From Balamuthia mandrillaris (lineage: Eukaryota; Discosea; Longamoebia; Balamuthiidae): DNA of 64,000 bases. This document shows, in pieces, positions 41,496-52,667 of this stretch (position 1 is its first letter; each line of letters starts with the position of its first letter). Location of the stretch: assembly GCA_031835245.1 (NCBI GenBank), contig JAVKOQ010000140.1, positions 48,501 through 112,500 on the forward strand. Direction: 5' to 3'. The notes beneath the pieces were generated by a model that was not told the origin of the DNA, did no database searches, and was given only the letters and a program-made list of their open reading frames with translations. Both the position numbers and the translations under genes were made by a program.

Positions 41496-44400
41496 ATGGA
41501 GCAGCAGGCCGCCAAGAACATCAAGCCTTCTCCTCTCGTCTCTTCGCGACCCATGCCTCCCTCTTCTTCTTCTATTTCGAACTATTGGATCGCCGGCTAT
41601 CAGGTCCGCTTCCCCTTTCGGCCTTACCCCAGCCAGCTGGCCATGATGGAGAAGGTCCTGACGGCGCTCAGCCAGGAGCAAAACGCCATGCTGGAATCCC
41701 CAACGGGCTCCGGCAAGACCTTGGCCCTCCTCTGTGCTGCTCTCGCTTGGCAGTCTTCTGTGCTGCAAAAGGTCGAGCAAGAGCTGCAAAAGGAAGAAGA
41801 AGTAGCCGCAGCAGAGGGCGACGGTGAGTATGCAGGAGGAGGCGAAGTGCTGCCCTCGCTCGATCGTTACAAGAAACAGGAAGAAATGGAGAGGAGAAGG
41901 AAGAAGCAGAAGGAGAAGGGGAAGAGAGTGCCCACCATATTCTATTGCTCGAGGACGCATGGGCAGATAGCGCAGCTGGTCAGGGAGCTGAGGAGGACGA
42001 GCTACCGGCCGAAAATGACTGTGCTGGCCTCCAGAGAGCACTATTGCATTCATCCACGTATTTCCACGATGCCAAACAAGAACCACGAATGGTATCTTTT
42101 TTCTGTTTTTTTTTTCTGCCCTTCCTCTTCTTGTTTGTCTTCTTCTTCTTGTTCTTCCTCCTCTTCCTCCTCCTCTTCCTCCTCTTCTTCTTGTTCTTGT
42201 TCTTCTTCTTCTTCTTCTTGTTCTTCTTCTTCCTCCTCCTCCTCTTCTTCTTCTTCTTCTTCTTCTTCTTCTTCTTCTCTTCGTCGTCCTCCTCCTCCTT
42301 TCTTCTAGCTCACTCGTCTGTATTTTGAAACACAAGCAAGCGGCTGAACGACACTACCGGTTGTAAATTCAAGCATAACAAGAAAGAGCTTCAACGGCAT
42401 CCTTCCATTCAACCCGGAGGGCACTCTGAAGTTTGGGATATAGAAGGTTTTCCACTTCCTCTTTTGACTTGTATCCTCCTTTCTTTTGCTCCTATCTCAT
42501 GACGGTAAATTCTGGGATTCAGACTTGGTAAGCTTAGGAGAGGAAGTGCAAGGATGTCCTTACTTTGCGGCCAAAAGAATGGCCAAACAAGCGGAGCTGG
42601 TGTTCTGTCCTTACAATCACATTCTGGACGTTGGCGTTAGAGAGAACTTTCACATCAAGTTGGATGGCAATATTTTCATCTTTGACGAAGCTCAGTATGT
42701 ATCTTTACTTTCTTCTTTCTGTTCTTTCTATTTACTCTTCTCTGCTATTTCTCTTCTCTTACTTTCTTTTTTTTTTTTTTTTTTTTGCGTTTGTTCATTT
42801 TAGCAATATCGAAGATGCTGCACGAGGTGCTACAAGTATTGAAGTAGATTTAGAAGATCTTCAAGGTACATATCTGTGTTAGTAGCATTGCCTCAGTTTA
42901 CAGAATTTTTTTAATACTCATTTTCTTTCATGTAAAGACTTTGTGCAAGAAATGTATTTGGTATTTTCAGCTGCTACCTCTCCAACCGTTCGAGCTGCTT
43001 TTGCATCTCTTCACAAGGTTTGTTTTCTTTCTTTCGTATTCTTAAGTACTCTGTTGTTATTTTTATTTTCCTCTTCTCATCTTCACCACGCACAACAACG
43101 ACCAGCTATTTAGCGAGTTGGAAGGGTGGTTCAGGTATTACACTCGTCATCTCGTTCTTGCTATTTATTTTCTGCAGCCCAATTGATCTTGTTGCTCATG
43201 TTAAAACAAAACAAACCTTCGAAACATTTTAAGCAATGCTATAACATTGCTAACACCAAAAGATTTCGAGAACCACAGCAACGTATGGCGAGGAGAAGAA
43301 ATCGTTGGCATATTGGCTCGTAACGGATTAACCCACGAAAACTTTGCTGATTTCAATAAACGCATGTTGGAAGTTGCTAAACATGTCGCCACATTGAAAG
43401 AATCCGAGCCTCATCTTTCAGCTAAGTCAATGATAATCCTTGAAGGTTAGTCCTCTCTTATTTTTTTTCCCCCTTTTTCTAACCTTCATTCCAACAGGAC
43501 TATTTCGAGTGTGGAAGTATTTGCTATCGTCAACAGATGCCAACAACGACTGTGCCAACGACTACAAGATGCTCATCCAAAAGACTGCCAAGCGTGACAA
43601 ACGCCACCAACGCAGCTTCTGGACTCATCGCCTCTGCTTCTGGTGTATGAACCCTGCTGTAGCCTTCCGTCCCATCGCCCAAGCGGCTCGCTCCGTGATC
43701 CTCACCTCTGGGACTCTCTCCCCCTCTGACTCTTTCAGCTCGGAGCTAGATACTAGTTTTGAGGTTAGGTTGGAGGCTCCACATGTGATCGATGCCGTGA
43801 AGCAAGTTTGGGTGGGCGCTATCGGCGAGGGACCACACCAAGCCACTATGGGGCAGGCACAGGAGCCAATTCCTTTGCACGCGGTGTTTAACAAGGTGGA
43901 CAACTTGTTGTTTCAGGATGCGGTAGGGGAGGCGGTGTTACAGTATTGCAGGGTCATTCCACATGGGGTGTTGTGCTTCTTTCCAAGTTACTTGTTGTTG
44001 AACAAGTGTGTAGCAAGATGGAGGGCCACGCAGCTTTGGAAGAAACTGGATAGCATCAAACGAATTCTCGTAGGTTAGCAATTTTTCTTTTGACTTTCTG
44101 CAATTCCTTTCTTTTTTGACTTCGATTCTAACTCGGTCTGTTTGTTTCTTGCTGATTACATCCAAAGAACCACAAAACAAAGATGATGGAGACTTTGATA
44201 GTATTATATCGGAGTACTATTCTGTGATTAAACGGAGCACGTTATTAGAAGAAGAAAGGAAACAAAAGAAAGCTGAAGATCCTCTTCCTTTGCGCTTGGG
44301 TGGAGGAGCGCCAAAACAACGAGGAGAAAGCGGGGCCATCTTTTTTGCTGTGTGCAGAGGCAAAGTAAGCGAAGGTCTCGACTTTAGTGATAACAACGCC

Positions 44401-45869
44401 CGGGCTGTTATCGTCATAGGAATTCCTTTCCCGAGCGTGTATGTTTCTCCTTTGATTTTGTCTTTCCTTCTTTCTTGCTGATCTTTCTTGCTTACAGCAA
44501 AGAGCAACAAATTGTGCTGAAAAGAGAGTATAACGATGAACATTGTCGCTACAAACCTTTATTGGATGGCTCTCGCTGGTACTCACTTCAAGCATGGCGA
44601 GCATTGAACCAAGCCGTTGGACGATGCATTCGCCATAAGAACGATTTTGGTGCTATCATACTGTTAGGTCTGTCTTTTTTCCTTTATTTCGTTATTTTCC
44701 TTTGCTTGTTCTTGTACCTCTTCTTGTTCTTGTTCTTGTGTTTGTTCTGGTTCTTCTTGATCTTGCTCTTGTTCTTGGCTTCTTATTCTCTTTTGATGTC
44801 ACCCAAATAATATAAAGATCAACGCTTTTGTCAAGAATCGACGGTATCAAAACTTCCACGCTGGATTCGTAACAACGTCCGCCAATACTCATCCTTCTCT
44901 GATTCTCTTACTTCTCTCAAATGCTTCTTTCATCCTTCTTCCTCGACTTCTTCGTCTTCATATTCTTCTGCCTCTTCTACTGCTTCATCTTCTTCGTTCT
45001 TGCCACAGAATTCATGTTCTCCTGTTTCGTCAACCTCATCCCCGTCTTCATTTGATTTGCCTTCAAATCATAGCTCACGTTCCATCACACCTCCTGCAAA
45101 ACGACCTCCTCCTTCATCATCTTTTTCTTCTTCCTCTTCCTTTCCTCTTCGTGATCATTCTGCTCAATCACAGTATTCGGTTCAGTATTCAAATACACAG
45201 TCCTCTTCTTCAGCTTCTTCTCCCCCCAAAAGACAAAAATCTTCATCTTCTGCTTCTTCTTCTTCTTCTTTTGCCAACACTTCGTCACCCATGTTTCTGT
45301 GTTGCAACAAATGCGGAGCACGAGTGGCATTGGCAAACGTGTTGACACGCCAAAAGCAACTCATTCACAAGCCATATTTTCGTCTGCTCACCAATTTTGC
45401 TTTGCAGCAACAACTAGAGGATCTATCTTTTAACACCAGTAACACCAATGAGGCATATGTGATCACTCCTGCGATGCTGCTGAATGAGAATTGCTCGGCA
45501 TTGCCTGCGAACGATCGACCTGACATATTCCCTGAACCAAGCTCTTCTTCTTCTTCTTCTTGTTCTTCTTCTTCTTCTTCTTCTTCTTCTTCTTCTTCCC
45601 TTTCTTCTTCTTCTTCCCCTTCCTCTTCCTCTTCCTCTTCTTCTTCGGGGCTGAGCGTGTGGGCACCACAAGACATGCTGGCGTATGTGCCGCTGTTCTG
45701 TCGGTCCTGCCCTGCCACGCCCTATCCGCCTTGGTTGGGTCTCGTGGTGGCCGCCTCCAACAAAAGAGACAGGCACTTGCTAAAGCAAGTGTGGATGTCC
45801 GCTGCGTTGGTCCATCTGCAGAGCCCTTCTTCCATTCCTCCTTCTCTTCCTTCTTCTCTCCAAGAATGA
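41496..45869 (+). CDS. FANCJ/BRIP1-like DEAH iron-sulphur DNA helicase
   Basis: Superfamily 2 helicase of the XPD/Rad3 group, closest to FANCJ. Blocks in order are [20 protein letters not shown], Walker [41 protein letters not shown], the DEAH box ([16 protein letters not shown], His codon split by an intron), the [10 protein letters not shown] motif, [17 protein letters not shown] and motif [14 protein letters not shown]. Four Fe-S Cys can be placed: HYCIH, HEC (codon TG|C across intron 42092-42336), TTGC and QGCPYF. The C-terminus is long and Ser-rich with a [11 protein letters not shown] zinc-type knuckle. Family role: 5'-3' unwinding in interstrand crosslink repair and of G-quadruplexes. 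An in-frame ATG at 41409 exists, but the intervening sequence looks like promoter. Confidence 0.92.
42135..42290 (+). repeat. (TTC)n-rich tract in a helicase intron
   Basis: TTCTTC/TTCCTCC tract within intron 42092-42336, which splits an iron-sulphur Cys codon. Confidence 0.85.
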
Positions 45870-46418
45870 TAAGAATGCATGTTATTTTTATCGAAAAGTG
45901 TAAATAAGAATTCTGCTTCTTTATCAGTCGACAATGCAATTAATTTGTCGACAAAATTACGTGGATCTGTCTCACATCCAATCTCGTGTCCATCGCCGCA
46001 TGAACAAACGAAGAAAAGTGGCGGAAGGAAAAGCGAACGGAACGAAAAATACGCGGCAGAGCGAAGGGGGGGAGGGCACCAACCAGCGCCCCATACACGC
46101 ACGCGAACTTCTGCTGCGCGCTTCTGTTTTTGTTTTCAATTTCTTGGCTGTGAGTTCACACGCACACACGCTAAGGATTTATCAGTGACTTTTTTTGTGT
46201 GTGTGCGTATTATTATTTTTTTTTGATTCCCACCCCTTTTTTTTGGTTAACTTTTTGTGCGTGTAACACTTGCTCATCATCAATCTTCTCTCGTGCTTTT
46301 TTTGTTTGATGCTCTGTTTTTGTGTGGCTGTTTTGTTGTGTGTGTTACAACAGATTTGTTCCATCCGTAGTGAACAACAACCCCATCGATCGATTACTTG
46401 CCTCGCCGTACTATTTGG
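45870..46418. promoter_or_regulatory. Upstream region of the acidic protein gene
   Basis: 549 bases without a credible gene. AGTCGACA at 45926 and TGTCGACA at 45946 lie 20 bases apart. A TG/CA-rich stretch (TGTGTGTGTGCG) lies near 46195. Confidence 0.5.
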
Positions 46419-48089
46419 ATGGGAGTGAACAAAAGCAAGCTCCACAAAGAGCTTGATGACATTTGGGCCACTGTGGACGAGGACTCTGACAACGAAGGAG
46501 GAGGGAGAGGAGGAGGCTCCAGCAAGAAAAAACAGGCAAGACAAGGGATTACTGAGGAAGAGGAGGCAGAGAGAAGAGAGGCGGTGAAAAATAAGAGAGA
46601 TGCCCTTACCAAGAAGAAAGGCAAAGAGAAAGAGGTGAAAAGAGAGAAAGTGGAGGAAGAGGTGGAAGAAACGGGGGAGAAGGAAGTCAAAGTCGGTGAA
46701 GAGCAGCAACGGCATCAAAAAGAACTTCAGCCAGCAGAAGTACCACTTGAAAGCGAAGCGGAGAGTGGAGCAAACGCAATAGAGGATGGAGAACAACAGG
46801 TAGAAGCAGAACGCGATGCCATAGCAGAAGCGCGAAATGACGACAGCAGCGGTGATGACGATGGCGAGAGCGAAGGGACCGAAAAGAATCCGTTTGACGA
46901 AGAAGTAGTACCGCCACGAAAACAAAGGGAAGAACATGAAGAAGCGGAAGAAGTTTTTATGACCCCAACAGACAAGCAGAACTTCAGTCAATTTGGTGGA
47001 GCAGATGAAAAGGAAGAAGCGCATCCTACAGAAACGGAAATAGAAGAAGGCAAGCAACAACGAAAGGGAGATGAAGATGAAGCGCACGCTTCTTTCGACA
47101 AAACAGACGACGCACCACAAGACAAACAAACAGAAGAACAAGAAGAACAAAAACAAAGTGATGACGAAGACAAAGCAAAGGAGATGAACGATGAACAAGA
47201 AGAAGACCTATGGGGAGATTTTGCATCTCAGCCAACTACAAACGAAAAACATGAAGTAACAGCAGAAGAGAAACAAGAAGAAGAAAAGGTACAACGAGAA
47301 CTAGAATTTGAACCAGAACAACTACCAGAGCCACGACAACATGAACCAGCGTCAGAAGCCGATCAAGAACTAGTGTCAGAAGTTGAACCCGAACAAGAAC
47401 CTCAACCACAACCACAAAAAGAAAAAGAAAAAGAGGAAGCACCACAACCAGAACCACAACAACACGAACCAGCGCCCGAACAAGAACTAGTGTCGGAAGT
47501 TGACGCCGAACAAGACCCACAACCACAACAAAACGAGGAACCTCAGCATCTACAATCACAACAACTTCCGAGTGAGGAAGGAGAACAAGCACAGCTCGAA
47601 GTTGAACTCGGCCAAGAAGCTCAGCCACAACAAAACGAAGAAGTACAGAGAGAAGGAGAACAAGCACAGCTCGAAGTTGAACTCGAACAAGAACCTCAGC
47701 CACAACAAGAAGAAGAGCGGATAGCACGGGAAGAAGAAGCAAAGTTGGAAGTTGGAGTTGAGCAGGATCAACAACCACAACAAAAAGAAGAAGACCACAA
47801 AGAAGGAGAAAAAGAAGAAGTGCAGCTGGAAGAAGCAGAACAACAAGGAGAAGAGGCGGCGAAGAACATTGATGAGGGACGACAGCCCATAAACGAGAAG
47901 GAAACAGAACAAGACGCAAACGGAGATGAAAACGAAGAACAACAAGAAGAAGATCAACTGGAAGGAGAGGAAGACGACGCAGAAAGGGGATCAGAAGAGA
48001 GAGCAGCAAACAAACCACAACAGCAGCAGCAACCCTCCAAAAAGAGCAGAAAACAAAAACGGAGAAGAGGCAAAAACAGAAACAAATGA
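46419..48089 (+). CDS. Glu/Gln-rich low-complexity protein, possible myristoylated adaptor
   Basis: Single exon of 556 residues. The frame extends upstream to a TTG, but the first ATG is at 46419 and gives MGVNKSKLHKELDDIWATVD. MGxxxS is an N-myristoylation consensus. The body is highly charged (Glu, Gln, Lys). It holds short motifs known from endocytic adaptors: NPF in EKNPFDEEVVPP (EH-domain ligand), FSQFGGADEKEE, and EDLWGDFASQP (WxxF-type, AP-2 or gamma-ear ligand). The region around residues 300-460 is an imperfect repeat of units like AQLEVELEQEPQPQQ. The C-terminus is basic (SKKSRKQKRRRGKNRNK). No globular domain is evident. Adaptor function is inferred only from motifs. Confidence 0.7.
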   Translation: MGVNKSKLHKELDDIWATVDEDSDNEGGGRGGGSSKKKQARQGITEEEEAERREAVKNKRDALTKKKGKEKEVKREKVEEEVEETGEKEVKVGEEQQRHQKELQPAEVPLESEAESGANAIEDGEQQVEAERDAIAEARNDDSSGDDDGESEGTEKNPFDEEVVPPRKQREEHEEAEEVFMTPTDKQNFSQFGGADEKEEAHPTETEIEEGKQQRKGDEDEAHASFDKTDDAPQDKQTEEQEEQKQSDDEDKAKEMNDEQEEDLWGDFASQPTTNEKHEVTAEEKQEEEKVQRELEFEPEQLPEPRQHEPASEADQELVSEVEPEQEPQPQPQKEKEKEEAPQPEPQQHEPAPEQELVSEVDAEQDPQPQQNEEPQHLQSQQLPSEEGEQAQLEVELGQEAQPQQNEEVQREGEQAQLEVELEQEPQPQQEEERIAREEEAKLEVGVEQDQQPQQKEEDHKEGEKEEVQLEEAEQQGEEAAKNIDEGRQPINEKETEQDANGDENEEQQEEDQLEGEEDDAERGSEERAANKPQQQQQPSKKSRKQKRRRGKNRNK

Positions 48090-48328
48090 TCATGATGATG
48101 AGCACCCCAACCAAGCGGAACCTATTTTATTTTTATTTTTTCGATGTTGTTTAAAGTGAGTGCGTGTGTACATAAAACAACGCAAAGCGAACCTCTCCTA
48201 GTTTTTTGTTTTTCCCCCAAACCATTTTTTTTTTGTTTCAGGGAAATACCAACAAAAAAATTATAAATAAAAAATTTGTTAATTTTTTATAATTTTTATT
48301 TAAAAATTTTTAATCAAAAAAAAACAAC

Positions 48329-49285
48329 ATGGAAGGAGAGGGAGACCAACAAGCGCCAAGAAGGCCGACGACCGCAAAGCTGCGGCTGTTGTTCCTGGCG
48401 GGCGGCCAGTCCAACGGGTTGAAGGGGGAGGCCTCCTCGCTGTTGGCGGCGATGGAGGGCTTGGCCCATTTTAAGGTGGAGCACGCGGCCGACCTGGCCA
48501 CCGCTTTGAAGAAGTTGAACGAGAAGAAGACGAAGAAGAAGAACAGCCAAAAGAAGGACAAGAAGAAGAAGAAGACGAAGACGACGAGGGAGGGGGAGGA
48601 GGAAAAATTTGCAGATGCTTTGCCGTATTACTCTGTGGTGGTGACTAAACTTGGCGGTCGCTCTGATGGATCGGATGCGTACGTTTGAACCTATTCTCTT
48701 TGCTTCTGTTTCCACTTCGTCTCTTTTCCTCCTTGTTTGCTTCTCCTTTTGCTTCTCCTTCTCCTTCTCCTTCTCCTTCTCCTTCTCCTTCTCCTTCTCC
48801 TTCTATCCTCTTATGTCCGCTTTGCAGCATCGCTCACCTCGCTTCCAATGAAGAGGTTTGCCGTTGGTGGCAGCAGCCAGACAGGCGGACAAACGCACGT
48901 TCATAGCGGTGCACAGCTGGACGGCGGCCAACTCTGCGCACACGCGGTTGTCCTGCTTTGACAAGGGAGCCAACATGGTGACGGCCTCCTCCTCGGACCT
49001 GCTTTCCACTCTCACGACCATCGCCGCCCAAGGCACCAACAACAAGTACGTTCTCCTCCTTCTCCTGCTCCTTTTGCTCTTCTTTCATCTCATCTCATGG
49101 GATGAAACGAAACAGCAACGAGACGGTGTATCAGTGCCCAACGTGCGGCTTAGAAAACCTCACAGCTTTTCAGCTGTACGCGCATCACCCTCTTTACCAT
49201 GTTAACGAACCCAACACCCCAACCGTCTGTCCTCTCTGCACCAACGAGGGGGACAAGAAGAAGTACGTTACCTCTGTTCTGTGTT

Positions 49286-49324
<39 letters not shown>

Positions 49325-50475
49325 GCTCTCCTCTCTCCTCCGTTTCGATATGTTGATGATGTTTTCTTATCAATTGAAGAAAGTGGAGCCGATTCCCTGT
49401 GCATCTGTTCAATGAGCATGCCCCGCCTGGAGCACATACCGAAGACACGACGGAGTCATGTAAACTTTGCCAAACTCATCATCTTCCATCAGACTCAAAC
49501 CTCTAACATCCTCTCTCTGTTTTGGTTCTTTTATCTTCATCGTCTTATTCGTTCTTCTTCGTCTTGTTCTGCTTCGTCTTCTTCTTCTTCTTCTTCTTCT
49601 TCTTCTTCTTCTTCTTCTTCTTCTTCTTCTTCTTCTTCTTCTTCTTCTTCTTCTTCTTCTTCTTCTTCCTCTTTTTCTTCCCTTCTTCTTCCTTGTTCCT
49701 TCTTCTTGATCAATAGTGATATATGCATTTGCGTTGGTAGTTTGTCAGAGACGTTCAGATGGACGTTTTCTGCTTGTACAAGAGTTTTGCAATACCGGCT
49801 TTTGGTTGCCTGCTGGCAGGGTTGATGCTGGTTTGTTCGAACTTGTTCTTTCTTTCGTTCATTCGCTTGACTATTGTTTGTTATATTAAAGGAGAAAAAC
49901 TGGGGGAAGCGGCCATACGAGAGACCAAGGAAGAGGCTGGAATAGATATAGAGCTTACGGGAGTTTTACGCATCGAATGGTCCCCTGGCAGAACATTAAA
50001 GCGAGATGGTAACTTCTTGTCATTTCTCTATCGTTCTGTCTCTCTGCTCTCTGCTCTCTGCTCTCTCCTCTCTCCTCTCTCCGCTCTCCTCTCTGCTCTC
50101 TCCTCTCCCCTCTCCCTCTCTCCCTCTCTCCCTCTCCCTCTCCTTCTGCTAGTTTGCTTTCAAGCTCTTTCTTCATCTGTCCTTTACTCAGACAAATATT
50201 AACCTTACTTTTTTTGAAAAATAGATCAAGCGTATGTAAGAATGCGAGTCGTATTCTATGGTCACCCGAAGGATGAAACGCAGCTCCCCAAGTCGATCCC
50301 CAACTACGAGTCGGTGGGTGCCGTGTGGGCCACATTGGAGGACGTGACCCAGGAAAACGGGCTGCCGCTGAGAGGCAGAGAACCCAGGGAGTGGTTCGAG
50401 TACATCGCCAAAGGAGGCGCCATCTATCCCATGTCTCTAATCGCAGAGGAAGGCTCCCGTCCTGCTGGTTCGTGA
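48329..50475 (+). CDS. Receiver-like - zinc-finger - Nudix hydrolase protein
   Basis: The C-terminal half is a Nudix hydrolase. GFWLPAGRVDAGEKLGEAAI with RETKEEAGI matches the Nudix box G-x5-E-x7-RE-x2-EE-x-G with an intron inside, and the flanks resemble NUDT18-like enzymes acting on oxidised nucleotides. Before it lies a zinc-binding segment (VYQCPTCGLENLTAFQLYAH, HPLYHVNEPNTPTVCPLC, FPVHLFNEHAPPGAH). The N-terminus (KLRLLFLAGGQSNGLKGEAS, ALPYYSVVVTKLGGRSDGSD, GLPLVAAARQADKRTFIAVH, CFDKGANMVTASSSDLL) has the strand-helix pattern of a response-regulator receiver but lacks the acidic pocket. A Lys-rich insert interrupts it. The join near 48679/48850 and the one near 49457/49720 are my reading of weak sites. 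If they are wrong, two genes are present. Confidence 0.7.
49575..49668 (+). repeat. (TTC)n repeat in a Nudix-gene intron
   Basis: About 30 uninterrupted TTC units. Confidence 0.95.
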
Positions 50476-50765
50476 TGACAAGAGAAGCGAAGAGAGGAGA
50501 GGAGAGGAGAAGGAGAAGGAAGAAAGAAAAAAAAAGAATGTAAAGAATGATTCGTTTCCTGGGTCACTCATGCGTTATTGAAATGGAGAGGAGAATATTG
50601 TGTCCATTGAGCGCAGTGCTGATGTATGGGAAATCCAGCGGAAAATATTGTTAGACAAAAGCAAGCGCAGGCAAAACCGTACCGTAGTCACGGGAAAACC
50701 AGAAAGACGGGAGAACACTTGACCCACTTGTTTGTTGGTGTTGGCAGCAAGCAAGAAAGAAAGGC

Positions 50766-52083
50766 ATGGAAAACGAAAAGCAGCAGCTGCCCAACAAACG
50801 AGCCAAAGCCTGCGAACAAGAAGAAGAGGTACAGCGGTGACTCGCTCACAACATGTGTTCCGTTTTCTCACTGACACTCCTTTTTTTTTTTTTTTTTGAA
50901 AAAAACCAAGGCCGGTGACGCTTCTCCTTCTCCCTCCATGGAAGAGCTCCAACAAAGCTTGCTCAAAGCAACGGCCGCCGGGGACCTCCCCTCGGTGCAA
51001 CGCATCCTCGACATAGGGCTCAACCTCTGGTTCCAGGACCCCGATCCCTCCGGCCAGGGCCGCAGCTGCCTCCACATCGCCGCCGAGCGTGGGGACGAGG
51101 AAATGGTGAGGGCCTTGCTGCAGGCGGGACACCCATGGAACATACTGGACTCCAACGGCCGGACGGCCGGGGAGTATGCCGAAAGAGCGGGTCACTCCCG
51201 CCTCTATGAGTTTTTGCTGAACGAAGGGTGTCGTGTGGAGCTCCTCTTGGGCATTCTTGGCCGAAAGTCCTCTTGTGCTGCTTCGGTTTCTTCTGCTGGG
51301 AAGAAAGAGGGGGGAGCAGAGGCGAGCAACAAGGACTATCTCTCGCAACGGCTGAGGTATGAGGACAATAAGCTGTTGGATGAGGAGAACAATGCGGTGA
51401 TGATGGGTTGGGAGGCCCCTCTCATGCGGCTGCACGCGGAGATGCTGTGTCCTCGTGAGGGGCTGGACGTGCTGAACGTGGGTTTCGGCTTGGGCATCAT
51501 CGACGAGCTGTTGCAGGAGAGAAAGCCGCGGCGGCATGTCATCATAGAGGCTCACGCCGACGTTTACGCTCACATGTTGGAGAAAGGCTGGGACAAGAAG
51601 CCTGGAGTGCACATCCTATTTGGACGGTGGCAGGATGTTATGCCTTCTTTGTTGCAAGGCCGTCTTTCTTCTTCTCCTTCTTCAACAAAACAAAACGATG
51701 AAGAGGCGCAACGGAAAGACGAAGAGAAGAAAGAGGAAGAAGAGGAAGAGGAAGTGCAAGGACCAATATTGTTTGATGGCATCTTCTTTGATACATTTGG
51801 AGAATACTACGAGGATCTGAGGGAGTTCCATGAGCACGTACCGGACTTGCTTCGCTATCCCAACGGCATCTACTCCTTCTTCAACGGCCTCGGAGCCACC
51901 AACAAGTTCTTCTACGAGGTCTACTGCCGAGTCTCCGAGGCGGACCTCAAAGGGATGGGCCTCACCACCACCTATCAGCCCATCAAGATTGATCCCAGCG
52001 AGGATAAGTCGTGGGAGGGAGTAAAAGGCAAGTACTGGCAGTTGGAGACCTATCACCTTCCTCGTTGCACTTATTCTTGTTGA
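50766..52083 (+). CDS. Ankyrin-RMT2 protein arginine N-methyltransferase
   Basis: Two exons, 50766-50828 (21 codons, MENEKQQLPNKRAKACEQEE) and 50911-52083, join in phase 0 to 411 residues. Ankyrin repeats (LLKATAAGDLPSVQRILDIG, SCLHIAAERGDEEMVRALLQ, AGEYAERAGHSRLYEFLLNE) precede the catalytic domain, as in yeast Rmt2. That domain has YLSQRLRYEDNKLLDEENNA, VMMGWEAPLMRLHAEML, VLNVGFGLGIIDELLQERKP (SAM loop), HVIIEAHADVYAHMLEKGW, FGRWQDVMPSL and FDGIFFDTFGEYYEDLREFH. Family role: delta-N methylation of Arg, in yeast on ribosomal protein Rpl12. A Glu-rich insert (residues 290-310) interrupts the domain. The first exon carries a possible nuclear signal (NKRAK). Confidence 0.88.
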
Positions 52084-52205
52084 TGAAAAACCTTTTAAAC
52101 ACGTTTCACGCCAAAGAGAGACAACAGCAAAGTCACCCAAAGTCCAACCATGTCTTTCGGCATTGGCCACCTCCGTAATTAAGAGAGACAGAAGTCCACC
52201 CAGGG

Positions 52206-52210
52206 CAGAC

Positions 52211-52252
<42 letters not shown>
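52206..52252. repeat. (GA)n tract upstream of a short gene
   Basis: GA dinucleotides directly before the ATG at 52258; unlike intronic tracts in this window, it is purine-rich on the inferred sense strand. Confidence 0.9.
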
Positions 52253-52253
<1 letters not shown>

Positions 52254-52257
52254 AGTC

Positions 52258-52667
52258 ATGAGCTCAAGTCCAAAACAGCTGGGAAGAAACACGGAAATCG
52301 TGTTCGAAGGCGCGCTTACCGATGAGATCGCAACCGGCTGCGATGCCCATCGGTTCAAGCTGGTGAGCTGGGAGGAGGTTGGCTCCCAGCGCTTCGTCTG
52401 TTCTTCGCAGGTGGCGGAGGAGCTGCAGGCCTGCGAGTGCGCTGTGGAGGCAACCCTGGAAAAATGAAGACCCGCTTGCAGCATCCCTTCTACAGAGCCT
52501 CGAGGTACCCCTACCACGACGCCTGCGAGGTTCTGGAATGCGAGGACCAACCATTCGCCTTCGGCTGGTTTGTGGATCAGCGCGATGCCACCGAGTTTGC
52601 CAAGACGATGTACGACTGTGCTGTGGGCTGTTCCGCCCACTCCAGCGATAGAAAGACATCCAAGTAA
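52258..52667 (+). CDS. Short hypothetical gene, possibly frameshifted or with a small intron
   Basis: The first frame gives MSSSPKQLGRNTEIVFEGAL, DEIATGCDAHRFKLVSWEEV, AEELQACECAVEATLEK and then TGA at 52465. The stop overlaps an ATG (ATGA) that opens a second frame: MKTRLQHPFYRASRYPYHDA, CEVLECEDQPFAFGWFVDQR, DATEFAKTMYDCAVGCSAHS. Both halves look coding, with balanced composition. Either one base is missing in the A5 run at 52460-52464, or an intron from GTGAGC near 52360 to TTGCAG near 52478 joins FKL to HPFYR in frame. An antisense ORF of similar length exists but has poorer composition. No family recognised. Confidence 0.45.

Noticed and set aside
46182-48114. Long antisense ORFs (338 and 292 codons) opposite the acidic protein and its upstream region
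   Set aside because: They are shadows of Glu/Gln codons and T-rich sequence, giving Leu/Phe/Val-rich translations with no domain. The plus strand explains the bias.
52179-52640. Minus-strand ORF of 153 codons over the short hypothetical gene
   Set aside because: Its C-terminal third is translated microsatellite and it lacks recognisable motifs, whereas the plus-strand halves have better amino-acid balance.
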